NCBI GenBank assembly: GCA_021772975.1
Contig: JAJFKY010000004.1
Span: 60,971 to 124,970, forward strand
Reading direction: 5' to 3'
From: Gammaproteobacteria bacterium
GTDB lineage: Bacteria; Pseudomonadota; Gammaproteobacteria; Xanthomonadales; Wenzhouxiangellaceae
Length of the DNA stretch: 64,000 nt
The position numbers and the translations under genes were made by a program. Position 1 is the first letter of the stretch; each line of letters starts with the position of its first letter. The notes below the pieces were generated by a model, which was given only the letters and a program-made list of their open reading frames with translations, was not told the origin of the DNA and searched no databases. Positions 58,201 through 64,000 of the stretch are shown here, piece by piece.

Positions 58201-61200
58201 CACGCTTGAATACATGGGCCGGACCGACTTTCAGGTGAAAGTCAGTGGTGTCCGCATTGAACTGGCGGAAATTGAAAACAAACTGGAGCAACTGCCGGGC
58301 GTTGACGCGGCGCTGGTGCAGGTGCTGGACGGCGAGTTGGGCAAACAGCTGGTGGGTTACGCCGTGGCTGACGAGCAACTCAGCGAAGCGGATGTAAAGG
58401 CGGCACTGCAGCAGAGCCTGCCTGCCTACATGGTGCCGCTGGCGGTGATTATTCTGGCTGGTTTTCCCCGCACCGCTAATGGCAAAGTTGATCGTCAGGC
58501 ACTGCCGGCCCCGAACTGGGAAGCTTACCGGCAGCGCTACGTTGCCCCTCGCGATGAGCTGGAACAACAGCTGGCGGCGAGCTACCAGGAGGTGCTGCAA
58601 CTTGAGCAGGTCGGTATCGACGATAACTTCTTTGAACTGGGCGGGCATTCTCTGCTGGCCACTCGCCTGGTCAGCCAGATCCGTCAGATACTGAAGCTTG
58701 AGCTACCCTTAAAACGCCTGTTTGAGCAGCCGACCATTCGTGGCCTGGCGCAGGCCCTGGGTGAATACCGGCAGGCGCTGGTACTGCCGCCAATCAGCAA
58801 ACTGGCCGATACGCAGTCCGTCTTGCTGTCTTATGCCCAGCAGCGTATCTGGTTTATCGACCGGTTTGAGGGCAGTACTCAATACAACATACCGGTCGCC
58901 TTCAGACTCAGCGGCAAGCTGGATGAGCCCGCGCTGAGAAAAGCACTGCACGTGGTGGTCGAGCGGCATGAAGTGTTACGCAGTTACTTTTCAGAAAGCG
59001 GCGATGATCTGCGTCAGGTGCTGCGGACAAGCTTTAGCGTACCGTTCCAGGTGATCGACTTAACCGCCATTGATCCGGCCGATCAGCAGGCCGCGATTCA
59101 GCAGTTGATGCTCAAAGACGCCGGCAGACCCTTCGATCTGAGCGCCGATCTGATGCTGCGCGCGGGTTTGATGAAGCTGGCTGAGGATGAGCACGCCTTA
59201 TTGATGACGTTGCATCATATCGCCTCGGATGGCTGGTCGCTGGGCATTTTGTTTAATGAATTATCAGCCTTGTATAACGCTTTCCAGAACGGTGCTGACA
59301 ATCCGCTGCCGGCGTTACCGATTCAATATGCGGATTACGCCCAATGGCAGCGTGACTGGTTACAGGCTGAAGTTTTAAGCGCACAGCTGGATTACTGGAA
59401 AGCGCAGCTGGCCGGTATTCCACCGGTTCACCAGCTGCCGCTGGATCATCCCCGTCCGGCGCAGCAGAATTTTAAGGGTAAGACCTACCATCAGAATCTT
59501 GAGCCGGCGCTGGCTGAGCAGATCCGGGCTTTCTGCCAGGCCAATAATGTGACGTTGTTCATGTTCCTGCAAACCGCTTATGCAGTGTTGCTCAGCCGCT
59601 ACAGCCACAGCACGGATATTGTCATGGGCACGCCGATAGCGGGGCGGATGCATCAGGATATCGAACCGCTGATCGGCTTTTTCACCAATATGCTGCCGCT
59701 CAGAAACGACTTGTCCGGAAACCCTGGTTTCCGCGCATTGCTGCAGCACAATAAAACCATGCTGCTGGATGCCTACGCACACCAGCACCTGCCGTTTGAG
59801 ATGCTGGTGGAGGAATTGAAACCGGAACGCAGTCTGAGTCACAGCCCGGTGTTCCAACTGGCGTTTGCAACGCCCAGCCTGGAGCAAAATCAGCTGGCAT
59901 TGAATGGCCTGGAACAGCACTCGATAAGATTGCCGGAGCTGCCGGCCAAATTTGATCTCGGTTTAAGTGTCATCGAGGAAGACGATTCGCTGCGGGTCAA
60001 CTGGGTTTACTGCAGCGCATTGTTTGCACGCGACACCGTAGCGCGGTTGTGTGCCAATTACATTTGTCTGCTGCAAAGTATTCTGCGGCAGCCTGATCTG
60101 CCGGTCAGTGATCTGAACCTGTTGGCGGATGCCGAGCGCCAGCGCCTGCTGCTGAACGGACAAAGTTCTGCAGTTGAATACCCGGTCGGGCAATGTGTGC
60201 ATGAGTTGTTCGAGCAGCAGGCTGCGCGCACCCCTGACAGCACTGCGCTGGTGATAGATGATCAGCAGCTGACGTATCAGATGCTCAATGCCCGCGCCAA
60301 TGCGCTGGCGCATTATCTGCTGGCCCAGGGTGTCAGGCCGGATACCCTGGTTGGTTTGTATTGCAATCCCTCACTGGAAATGGTGATCGGGATACTCGGT
60401 ATTATCAAAGCCGGCGGCGCCTATGTACCGCTGGATCCGCTGCAGCCCGCCCAACGTCTCAGTTACATGCTGGAGGATTCCGGGATCGGTATTGTCCTCA
60501 CCCACAGCAGCCTGGAGCGTCAGCTTCCGGTTACCGGACAACTGGTGATGCAACTGGACAGCCCTGAATCGCAGGCTCATCTGCAGCAATATCCAGACAC
60601 CAACCCGTCTGTCAATCAGCTGGGTTTGACACCACGGCATTTGATGTACGTGATTTATACCTCTGGCTCTACCGGTCAGCCCAAAGGCGTGCTGGTGGAG
60701 CACCGTAATCTGAGTCATTTCCAGGCGGTGTTCGCGGAGCAGATGCGCGCACTCGGGCTGCCGGAGAATGCTGGCTGGCTGTGGACCGCATCCTATGCTT
60801 TCGATGCTTCCCTAAAAGGCATCCTGGCCTTAAACCGCGGTGCACGGGTGGTGCTGGCGTCGGCGTCACAACGCACCGATGCTGAGCAGCTGGCCGAATT
60901 GCTGCTGATAAATCGGATCGGTGTATTTAACGGCATGCCGCAATTGGTTGAGCACGTGCTGACCGCGCTGCAGGCACGCACCAGCACAGGCATTCATATG
61001 CTTCTGAGTGGCGATGAAGTTTCACCAGAGCTATGGAACAGGGTGGCCGAATACTGTCTGCAGCGTGGCTGCAAAGCCATCAATGCCTACGGTCCGACCG
61101 AACTAACCGTTAATGCCGCCTACGCCATGCTGCAGTCGGGGGTGCGCGGTCACATCGGCAAACCGGTCAGCAACAGCGTCGCCTACGTGCTGGGCGAGCA

Positions 61201-64000
61201 GCAGCAACTGCTGCCGGTCGGGGTTGCCGGTGAGCTGTATGTCGGCGGTGCCGGAGTCGTGCGCGGCTATCTGAATCAGCCTGAAGCGAATGCCGAAAAA
61301 TTTATCGCTAATCCTTTTGCCGAGCAGCACGCCGGGGCGGACTGCACGCGCCTGTATCGTACCGGCGACCGGGTTCGCTGGCGTGCCAGCGGAGAGCTGG
61401 AATTTCTGGGCCGGCTGGATGATCAGATCAAGCTGCACGGTTTCCGGATCGAGTTGGGTGACATTGAAGCACAACTGCTGGAGCAGGCCGCGGTGCAACA
61501 GGCACAGGTGCTGGTCAGAAACAGTGCCAGTGGCGAAAAGCAGCTGGTGGCTTATCTGGTGCTGACCGGGCGGAGCGACGATGCGGATGCCGCCCTGGAG
61601 CAGATCAAACAGACCGTAGGGCAGCGATTACCGGACTACATGCTGCCGACGGTGTGGCTGACGGTGGCTGCCATGCCGCAACTGATCAGCGGCAAGGTTA
61701 ACCGTCAGGCGCTGCTGGAGATGGCTGATGTAAGCCATCAGGCGGGCAGCTATATTGCGCCCTCGAATGCGATTGAACAGACGCTCTGCGAAATCTGGCA
61801 GGACACTCTGCAGGTTGAGCAGGTTGGCATGCAGGATAACTTTTTCGAGCTGGGTGGTTTCTCGTTACTGGCGATCAAGCTGATCAATCAGATTCGTGAC
61901 CTGCTGGGCACGGAGCTGGATTTGCAGGATTTGTTCGAGCACCCGGATGTGGCCAGCCTGGCCAGCCTGATCGGCAGCGATAATGAAGTGTCATTGCCGG
62001 ATATTGTCAGGCTTGAGCGCGACCAGCCGATCCCGGTGTCATTCGCCCAGGGCCGGCTGTGGTTTATTGATCAGTTGGAAGGCGCCAGCAGCCAGTACAA
62101 CATACCGATGGCCTTCCGGATAACCGGCCAACTGGACGGCACGGTGCTGGAGCGTTGTCTGAACACGATTGTGGAACGGCATGAGGTATTGCGCACTGAG
62201 TTTATTGAGCAGGCCGGTGATGCGTATCAGTTAATCCGGGCCAGCTACAGTCTGCCTTTTGAAACCATCGACTTAAGCGATCTCGACCCGCGGCAGCAGC
62301 AACTCGAAGTGCAGCAGCGTGCGCAGGCGGATGCTGCCCGGACATTTGATTTACAGCGTGATCTGCTGTTGCGGGCACAGCTGCTGCGCTTATCCGACGA
62401 TCAGCACGTGGTCTTGATGAGCATGCACCACATCGCCTCCGATGGCTGGTCGGTAGGGCTTTTCTTAAGCGAACTGGAGACTTTATACCAGGCCTATCAA
62501 CGGGGTCAGAGTAACCCGCTGCCGCCGTTGCCGGTGCAGTACGCGGATTACGCCCAGTGGCAGCGCGGCTGGCTGCAGGGTGAACTGCTGGAGCAGCAAC
62601 TGAAATACTGGCGCAACCAGTTAGCCGGTATTCCACCGCTGCACAGTTTGCCGTTGGATCATCAACGCCCCAGCGAACAAAGCTTCCAGGGTAAAACGCA
62701 CCGGCAGATGCTGGACAGTGCGCTCACCCGGTCGCTGAAAGATTTATGCCGGCGCACCGACACCAGCCTGTTTATGTTGTTGCAGACCGCGTTCGCGGTA
62801 TTACTCAGCCGTCACAGCAATGAGCAGGATATCGTCATGGGCACGCCGATTGCCGGCCGTACCCATGCCGCGACTGAAAATCTCATCGGCTTTTTCATCA
62901 GCAATCTGGTGCTGCGTACTCAACTGCAGCCCGCCGAATCATTCACCCAGCTGTTGCAGCGCAATAAGCAGACCATCCTGGACGCGTTCACCCATCAGCA
63001 CATGCCTTTTGAAATGCTGGTCGATGAACTGCAGCCGGAGCGCAGCCTGCGCCACAGTCCGGTGTTTCAGGTTCTCTTCGCCCTGCAAAGCAGGCAGCCC
63101 GCATCACTGCAGTTGCCGGGCCTGCAATTGCAGCGCCTGGCAACCAGCCACAGCATCATAAAGTTTGACCTGGAACTGTTTGCCGCCGAGCGCGACGAGC
63201 ACATAGGCCTGGCCTGGAATTTCAACAGCGAGCTGTTCGAACCGGACAGTATCGAGCGGCTGGCGGCCAGTTACGAGGTATTGCTGCAAGGTATCCTGCA
63301 GGATGCCGGACAGGCGGTAGCGCATTTGCCGGTCCTGCCACAGCAGCAGCAAAACTGGTTACGCGAGTGGAATCTCACCGCCATGCCGTTGCCTGCGCAG
63401 CACAGCATTCAGCAGTTGTTTGAACGCCAGGTTGCCGTTCAGCCACAGGCCACCGCCCTGGTGGCTGGTGAGCAACGACTAAGCTACGCTGAACTTAACC
63501 AGCAGGCCAACCGGCTGGCGCATTATCTGCGCGGGCGGGGCATTACGACTGAGCAGCGGGTTGGCGTGTGCATGCAGCGTAACGCGCAATTGCTCATTGC
63601 TCTGCTGGGTGTGCTCAAAGCGGGCGGCGCCTACGTGCCACTGGATCCGGAATACCCGCTGGAACGTCTGGCCTTTATGGTCGGTGATGCCCAGGTGGGG
63701 CTGCTGCTCACCAATAACGATCTGGAAGTTGCCGCTGAGCTGGCTGCTCCAGGTGTAGAGGTGGTGGATATCGGACAGTTGCCGCTGGATGATTATCCTG
63801 CTGATTCACCGGCGCCACGCATTCACACCGGACAGCTGGCCTACGTTATGTATACCTCTGGTTCGACCGGTCGTCCCAAGGGTGTGGCGATCAGCCACGG
63901 CAATGGCGTGGCGTTTCTGGCCTGGGCCAGCGACTACTTTGGCCAGCCGGCGCTGGACGGCGTACTGGCTTCCACCTCGGTGTGCTTTGATCTGTCGGTG
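45764..64000 (+). CDS. Giant nonribosomal peptide synthetase, truncated by window edge
   Basis: One frame with no stop from ATG 45764 to the right edge: 6079 codons seen. I checked the frame at the HAD, carrier, condensation and adenylation motifs of every module. An in-frame TAG at 45752 fixes the start region. Layout: C*-FkbH-T, C-A-T, C-A(dead)-T, C-A-T, C-A-T, C-A(cut). Carrier Ser residues are S1103, S2176, S3243, S4296 and S5367. No epimerisation, methylation, ketosynthase or thioesterase domain is seen, so chain release lies outside the window. The gene follows the halogenase by 179 bp and is on the same strand as the export and halogenation genes. Confidence 0.95.
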   Translation, partial: MKHITKAIAGSGPGNVFPMSYAQQRHWVLARNSKQHAYASPVYFAFDRLVDFASVEQAIRLLIERHACLRTGFYVSENRPLQEVHTAADVASPLAFSALSEGQLKSELQRFFKLPFELSSAPLIKAVLLDVAGEKSVLAMHVHPICVSGNSLNHIWTDVLELCAVCLDNNNTAAPVAVKSSYADYVRWQQSYIVSNDCQDDLQYWSARLSGMNCVTALPTDKIRPLVPAYNGFINNARLAAETVDQLTALADAQGIDVQQYLLFAINLLMHQWTGQNNVVIGCQVAGQHPGEPDLPGCFDNWIPVAWQLNPGAGIRAQLQSFSDQLASDRQHAAVPLELLVEHIEGVATGVKNPLFNVALVMRSMPVVDGAVQARANGRLQQLPRNEDETPALADLCFVVSELSDGWQIGCEYDTSLFRHNTVSHLLDGLAAVLQQILADDDKPPADITIPEHLRDQARSISASQIALQLAADFTLDPLYESLYFWRYQTGLQVRPDKPIYQQLYQQLLDPGSSLARNNNGANVILVQLDQWLHGDGDKPIDEAINAFRQFQTMLRDYLARVTMPHLLVICPAAPASIMLSDFARLKSAVVSGLQAVAQDNTHLSVLGEEEIRRQYPVTRIHDAYSKELADIPYTQEYYQALGSSLFRQLASLYKPRYKVIVLDCDNTLWGGVCGESAIEQLRIDQHRQYLQRFMLRQKDQGMLLCLCSKNNQADVWAVFDHHPDMLLTRTDIAAARINWDAKSTNISQLADELNLGLDSFIFIDDDAVQCAEVRANNPAVATIQLPADTTTLAQFFDHLWLFDQAVTSNDSVDRTLLYQQNKARDLSKIQVSSYAQFVEQLDIQLNFHKLEQPGHIERASELTYRTNQFNCTAIKHSRKELEVALAAGDLHGIIIDAEDKFGSYGLVGVVLYSQAEDALQVHNLLLSCRALARGIEYRIIRHLASLAQQQALRNIILDYKKTGRNTPALEFLHSIGKNHHVEHDSANYYLIPVSAAVDLEVADYLAEPQADPDRQDTQHSSNSVKHSDAQRYEDIAKQLNTIPRLQTRLRADSNNDSQPLRRGDLQLPRTTVEKTLAAIWRELLNIQTISITDNFFDLGAQSLLATRMISRIRQELQAEIALWELFEQPTIQGLAKTIEQHQGDAVLPAITSRTASSGTGSPMSFAQQRIWFIDQLGDGSSQYNISAALNITGRINRQALQDAVQTIITRHTVLGSHFVEREGGFYQLAAQVDTPILQTIDLRAQHAEQQSEAIRRQLADVAGSAFDLSADWLLRVRLLRLTDSEQMLLLSMHHIVSDGWSMGVFYQELSELYAAYCQGRDNPLSALGIQYADYAQWQREWLKSGMRERQLDYWQQQLSGIPAVHAVQLDHARPEQQSFVGDIHCQSIEQGLTSRIRWLCATFDVTLFMLLQTAFAVLLSRYSNKSDVVIGTTMSGRNHIDTEPLIGFFVNTVALRTRFDATDSFSKVLVDNKQTILDAHTHQHLPFDMLVEALQPERDLRHSPIIQIMFTMLERESDKLVLPGLKLQDVTAADDSLNFDLRLSALESSASIELEWVYNPDIFEADTIQRMARNFGCLLRYVTDSPERAVRQIPLLAETERQLLLQDWNHAVGGHPASDRVDATTMPALFEAQVARTPDAVALTAGDQRLSYRALNAQANRVAHYLIEQGVKPDTLVGLCVLPSLETVIGILGIIKAGGAYVPLDHGNPEKRLAYMLSDAGIDIILTQRKLLDTLPLSGQLVACLDSPQLQQQLTQYSSDNPVAASRPLAPHHLLYVIYTSGSTGQPKGVMVEQRNLCHFQDIFAHQLAQLEVPDGSAWLWSSSYAFDASFKGILALNQGRQVVMAAQSQRSDAVQLAELLRQHKIAVFNGMPQLAEQIIEHVQTRFNSGVNLIIGGDEINSSLWRKVAAFCQRYDCRAINAYGPTELTINTTYAPVHDNAVISIGRPVRNTTAYVLDRHQELLPIGMPGELYVGGAGVARGYWRRDALTAERFVPDVFSGVRSGRLYRTGDRVRWLASGELEFLGRMDNQVKLRGFRIELGEIEARLLEQQVVQQARVLVKLSESGSQQLAAYMVLEQNTADNSLEQIKHTLQQTLPEYMLPTAWLVLDEMPLLSSGKIDRDALLALSAEQTAPADYAQPRNEVEDKLCAIWQTALGIDQVGIQDNFFDLGGHSLLAMKLINLIREELGAELDLQDVFEHPDVASLAGILRQDSEASLPPIRPVDDGHPLRLSYIQQRLRFIDQLEGGSSQYNVPWSFRLDGPFDQAAMQAAITSIIERHEVLRSYFVEVDGDCQQVIRQDFEAPITVLDLTGLSADKQQLEVNRLVTADAQAVFDLSQDILLRSHIIRLADDRHVLLFAFHHIVTDAWSSRIFFSELSSLYSAYRQQQPDPLPPLTLQYADYAQWQRDWLQGEALDRQLDYWKTQLQGIPQVHSLPLDHARPAQQGFTGKTYRQVLDQTLTRRLNSCAQQHSATLFMLMQTAFAVLISRFSNADDIVIGTPVAGRTHNDIEALIGCFINTLVLRSRFIDNPSFAQALADSKQVLLDAYSHQNIPFEMLVEQLQIERNLSHSAVFQIAIALEQTQQSNLRLPELEMSILERGHSILKFDLELVIIERDSSLILKWDYNTDLFETATIQRMADNFVVLLQGILDDPELGINNLPLLSADEQQQVVQQWSCREAWTDPSEREVLPSLQQLLEVCAEQHNKAMAVDIDGQRMAYQTLNIHANQLAHQLISAGVGPDTVVGVCLPAGLRAVSTQLAILKAGGAYLAWDPEAEQDWQAACQAMRIRLALSVQALADRFSMPEDGELWCIDDPVFQRQVVEQSGDNPTNSQHSSDYLACVLAVTGKDGAPAYIEIEHQNLVSLLQHDGYPEIAVGETVITLGQDGQDFGSFLIWAALAAGACYTRYTQAPEALPELLTTGDTTTLALTTEQFAELAEQAPAIFAELDKLIVGGGRINNKRLAEVLEQGAPRALHYVTGPTASNANSRWQLIRQVNKRGMYPISLNLPLAREQSHTSIYVLNKQLQPVPVGVAGDVYHAGMRLERDAGLDPAAILPSPFRTGESLYRSGDWARWVMTEQGAYLEQAERLEGRVLIRGKRVNLAEVNEHLLALESIADAAVLADIDVHGQPQLVAYVVPAEAPPVDQHALLEKLGQALQGQLAAFMLPSIFVFVEQLVRDEADELQRDALPALEQGLRLETYVAPEDELERQLCDIWQELLDLDQIGVKDDFFLLGGHSLLATRLISQVRRQLSIELPLRVLFEHPTVRSLAVALQAYQDDVVLPPIEQVDRARPLELSYAQQRLWFIDQLEGGSSQYNIPIAYQLRGAFNEPAFRQAIDSIIQRHEVLRTGYLEQSGEAYQVIREDFRLPVRSVDLSGLEPAEQQRQVQRLAADDARQPFDLSQDMLLRMQLLKLSEDQHVVLTNMHHIASDGWSMAIFFNELSQLYAAYCEARENPLPALPVQYADYAHWQRNWLQGEVLEQQLSYWRQQLADLPPVHALPLDYPRPAQQTFNGRRFTQQLDKTMLDSIKALCQQQDVTLFMFLQTAFAVLLSRYSNEQDIMLGTPIAGRTHTDTEALIGFFVNTLVLRSRFDDKPSFLQALNTNKQTILDAYTHQHIPFEMLVQEVQPERNLRHSPVFQILFGLQNNEVGEAELAGLERTLVAREHSIIKFDLELFGTEADDQLTLVWNYNTDLFADASIVQLADSFAVLLAAALDNPQQAVAELPILSDQQQTRLTAWNNTATALPEQRSIAGLFEQQASQRPEAIAVVMDDTCLSYRALNQRANQLAHYLREHGVGPDKRVGVCLHRCPDLIVAFLGILKAGGAYVPMNPDYPRERLTYIAQDAATELLLNNDQAGIAEQLGLEALNLDTQSARLAEYSMDNPSVPVSSANLAHLLYTSGSTGQPKGVGVTHQCVRRLLFGVDYMQLDSSMRILQAVPVTFDVSTLEVWAPLLHGGCCILLPQAVPEAQQLAHYIRDQKLNTLWLTTALFNALVDESVASLVGLRQLLVGGEAVSAAHVERLYQLDDTVQIINGYGPTESTTFASCYWIPRASAGADSVPIGRPIANTQAYVVDDGLEQLPPVGLVGELFLGGLGLARCYWNQPALTALAFRPNPFTGQPGERMYRTGDLARYRDDGTLEYMGRTDFQVKVSGVRIELAEIENKLEQLPGVDAALVQVLDGELGKQLVGYAVADEQLSEADVKAALQQSLPAYMVPLAVIILAGFPRTANGKVDRQALPAPNWEAYRQRYVAPRDELEQQLAASYQEVLQLEQVGIDDNFFELGGHSLLATRLVSQIRQILKLELPLKRLFEQPTIRGLAQALGEYRQALVLPPISKLADTQSVLLSYAQQRIWFIDRFEGSTQYNIPVAFRLSGKLDEPALRKALHVVVERHEVLRSYFSESGDDLRQVLRTSFSVPFQVIDLTAIDPADQQAAIQQLMLKDAGRPFDLSADLMLRAGLMKLAEDEHALLMTLHHIASDGWSLGILFNELSALYNAFQNGADNPLPALPIQYADYAQWQRDWLQAEVLSAQLDYWKAQLAGIPPVHQLPLDHPRPAQQNFKGKTYHQNLEPALAEQIRAFCQANNVTLFMFLQTAYAVLLSRYSHSTDIVMGTPIAGRMHQDIEPLIGFFTNMLPLRNDLSGNPGFRALLQHNKTMLLDAYAHQHLPFEMLVEELKPERSLSHSPVFQLAFATPSLEQNQLALNGLEQHSIRLPELPAKFDLGLSVIEEDDSLRVNWVYCSALFARDTVARLCANYICLLQSILRQPDLPVSDLNLLADAERQRLLLNGQSSAVEYPVGQCVHELFEQQAARTPDSTALVIDDQQLTYQMLNARANALAHYLLAQGVRPDTLVGLYCNPSLEMVIGILGIIKAGGAYVPLDPLQPAQRLSYMLEDSGIGIVLTHSSLERQLPVTGQLVMQLDSPESQAHLQQYPDTNPSVNQLGLTPRHLMYVIYTSGSTGQPKGVLVEHRNLSHFQAVFAEQMRALGLPENAGWLWTASYAFDASLKGILALNRGARVVLASASQRTDAEQLAELLLINRIGVFNGMPQLVEHVLTALQARTSTGIHMLLSGDEVSPELWNRVAEYCLQRGCKAINAYGPTELTVNAAYAMLQSGVRGHIGKPVSNSVAYVLGEQQQLLPVGVAGELYVGGAGVVRGYLNQPEANAEKFIANPFAEQHAGADCTRLYRTGDRVRWRASGELEFLGRLDDQIKLHGFRIELGDIEAQLLEQAAVQQAQVLVRNSASGEKQLVAYLVLTGRSDDADAALEQIKQTVGQRLPDYMLPTVWLTVAAMPQLISGKVNRQALLEMADVSHQAGSYIAPSNAIEQTLCEIWQDTLQVEQVGMQDNFFELGGFSLLAIKLINQIRDLLGTELDLQDLFEHPDVASLASLIGSDNEVSLPDIVRLERDQPIPVSFAQGRLWFIDQLEGASSQYNIPMAFRITGQLDGTVLERCLNTIVERHEVLRTEFIEQAGDAYQLIRASYSLPFETIDLSDLDPRQQQLEVQQRAQADAARTFDLQRDLLLRAQLLRLSDDQHVVLMSMHHIASDGWSVGLFLSELETLYQAYQRGQSNPLPPLPVQYADYAQWQRGWLQGELLEQQLKYWRNQLAGIPPLHSLPLDHQRPSEQSFQGKTHRQMLDSALTRSLKDLCRRTDTSLFMLLQTAFAVLLSRHSNEQDIVMGTPIAGRTHAATENLIGFFISNLVLRTQLQPAESFTQLLQRNKQTILDAFTHQHMPFEMLVDELQPERSLRHSPVFQVLFALQSRQPASLQLPGLQLQRLATSHSIIKFDLELFAAERDEHIGLAWNFNSELFEPDSIERLAASYEVLLQGILQDAGQAVAHLPVLPQQQQNWLREWNLTAMPLPAQHSIQQLFERQVAVQPQATALVAGEQRLSYAELNQQANRLAHYLRGRGITTEQRVGVCMQRNAQLLIALLGVLKAGGAYVPLDPEYPLERLAFMVGDAQVGLLLTNNDLEVAAELAAPGVEVVDIGQLPLDDYPADSPAPRIHTGQLAYVMYTSGSTGRPKGVAISHGNGVAFLAWASDYFGQPALDGVLASTSVCFDLSV
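49240..52400 (+). other. NRPS module 2: C-A-T, substrate not assigned
   Basis: The C domain is intact (SFAQQRIWFIDQLG, MHHIVSDGWS). The A domain (about 50630-52140) has A3 YTSGSTGQPKGVMVEQ, A5 NAYGPTELTIN, A7 YRTGDRVRW and A10 LSSGKIDR. Pocket residues by eye are D-A-K-N-I-G-A-I-N plus Lys. The first three match some Glu/Gln-type codes but the rest do not, so no substrate is claimed. The A4 region YAFDASFKGILALN is unusual and is shared with module 5. T domain GGHSLL at S2176. Confidence 0.88.
52430..55600 (+). other. NRPS module 3: C (HHxxxDA), inactive A domain, T
   Basis: The C domain has HHIVTDAWSS, with Ala for the Gly of HHxxxDG; the catalytic His is kept. The adenylation region (about 53850-55350) is full length and in frame but has lost its chemistry. 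The A3 loop reads LAVTGKDGAPAYIEIEH with no SGSTGxPKG. A5 reads YVTGPTASN with Ala for the conserved Glu. A10 reads VRDEADELQRDALP without the catalytic Lys. The fold-supporting A1/A2 region (LAILKAGGAYLAWDP) remains. The T domain (GGHSLL, S3243) is normal, so it must be charged in trans. Confidence 0.9.
55630..58760 (+). other. NRPS module 4: C-A-T, Val-like
   Basis: The C domain has SYAQQRLWFIDQLE and MHHIASDGWS. The A domain (about 57030-58510) is complete: YTSGSTGQPKGVGVTH, NGYGPTESTTF, YRTGDLARY and TANGKVDR. Pocket residues by eye are D-V-L-W-L-G-G-T-F plus Lys, close to the Val-type code (D-A-F-W-I-G-G-T-F-K). T domain GGHSLL at S4296. Confidence 0.88.
58790..61970 (+). other. NRPS module 5: C-A-T, same pocket type as module 2
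   Basis: The C domain has SYAQQRIWFIDRFEG and LHHIASDGWS. The A domain (about 60190-61700) has YTSGSTGQPKGVLVEH, NAYGPTELTVN, YRTGDRVRW and LISGKVNR. Pocket residues by eye are D-A-K-N-L-S-A-V-N plus Lys, near-identical to module 2, with the same odd YAFDASLKGILALN stretch. The T domain reads GGFSLL at S5367, Phe replacing the usual His or Asp. Confidence 0.87.
61990..64000 (+). other. NRPS module 6: C and start of A, cut by window edge
   Basis: The C domain is intact (SFAQGRLWFIDQLEGASSQY, MHHIASDGWS). The A domain begins at about 63400 and shows A1 LIALLGVLKAGGAYVPLDPE and A3 YTSGSTGRPKGVAISH. The A4 region starts CFDLSV at the very edge, so only the first two pocket residues, D and L, are seen. 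Confidence 0.88.

Noticed and set aside
45695..63352. Many minus-strand and off-frame open frames of 60-200 codons across the NRPS gene
   Set aside because: They are shadows of one continuous plus-strand coding frame with clear NRPS motifs throughout; none shows family similarity or a plausible start region.

Overview
The window reads as chromosome of a gram-negative proteobacterium, most likely a free-living gammaproteobacterium. The evidence is a bactofilin/M23 peptidase pair, 2-methylcitrate-cycle genes (prpB, prpC), a malate dehydrogenase of the roughly 326-residue type, a YadG/YadH ABC exporter, and two cell-surface proteins with IPTL-CTERM-like C-termini. The assignment comes from gene content alone; no rRNA or other strong phylogenetic marker is present.

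Region 1 (1-33,900) is mostly ordinary chromosome. It runs: threonine synthase; a minus-strand cell-shape operon (M23 peptidase, bactofilin, DUF3144-like); a secreted choice-of-anchor I protein; a catabolic run (PLP lyase/synthase, MDR reductase, M20 amidohydrolase, 2OG-Fe(II) oxygenase, nucleoside hydrolase, ribokinase); gamma-glutamyltransferase; mdh; two surface proteins, one with an S74 chaperone domain and one with five tandem cadherin-like repeats; and prpB-prpC. A small degraded patch follows, with an intact RHH antitoxin and a broken mazF-like toxin gene. Next come a membrane protein/XRE regulator pair, an ECF sigma/anti-sigma/HEAT/HEAT operon, two ABC-2 exporters, a TAP-like hydrolase, a CAU-anticodon tRNA and a JmjC/cupin protein.

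Region 2 (34,259 to the right edge) is a nonribosomal peptide biosynthesis cluster on the plus strand. It opens with export genes (HlyD-type adaptor, MacB-type ATPase, two FtsX/MacB-type permeases, an MsbA-type ABC exporter). A small unknown gene and an MbtH protein follow. A four-gene cassette comes next: an alpha/beta-fold protein with Cys at the nucleophile elbow (CmaE/SyrC-like aminoacyl transferase), a stand-alone adenylation protein, a stand-alone carrier protein, and a SyrB2/CmaB-like Fe(II)/2OG enzyme whose iron-binding facial triad carries Ala instead of the carboxylate (HxA), the mark of an aliphatic halogenase. The last gene is a giant NRPS open to the window edge (at least 6079 codons): C*-FkbH-T / C-A-T / C-A(dead)-T / C-A-T / C-A-T / C-A...

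How the parts fit together (inference): the stand-alone A protein has a branched-aliphatic (Val/Ile-type) pocket and would load the stand-alone carrier. The halogenase would chlorinate the tethered amino acid, and the Cys transferase would shuttle it onto the NRPS. The NRPS has exactly one module whose adenylation domain has lost its catalytic motifs (module 3), the obvious docking site for the trans-supplied residue. The FkbH-like domain in module 1 suggests a glycerate- or lactate-type starter. The predicted product is a halogenated, hydroxy-acid-capped, possibly acylated peptide. The combination of FkbH starter, dead in-line A domain and trans halogenation cassette is the most interesting system in the window.
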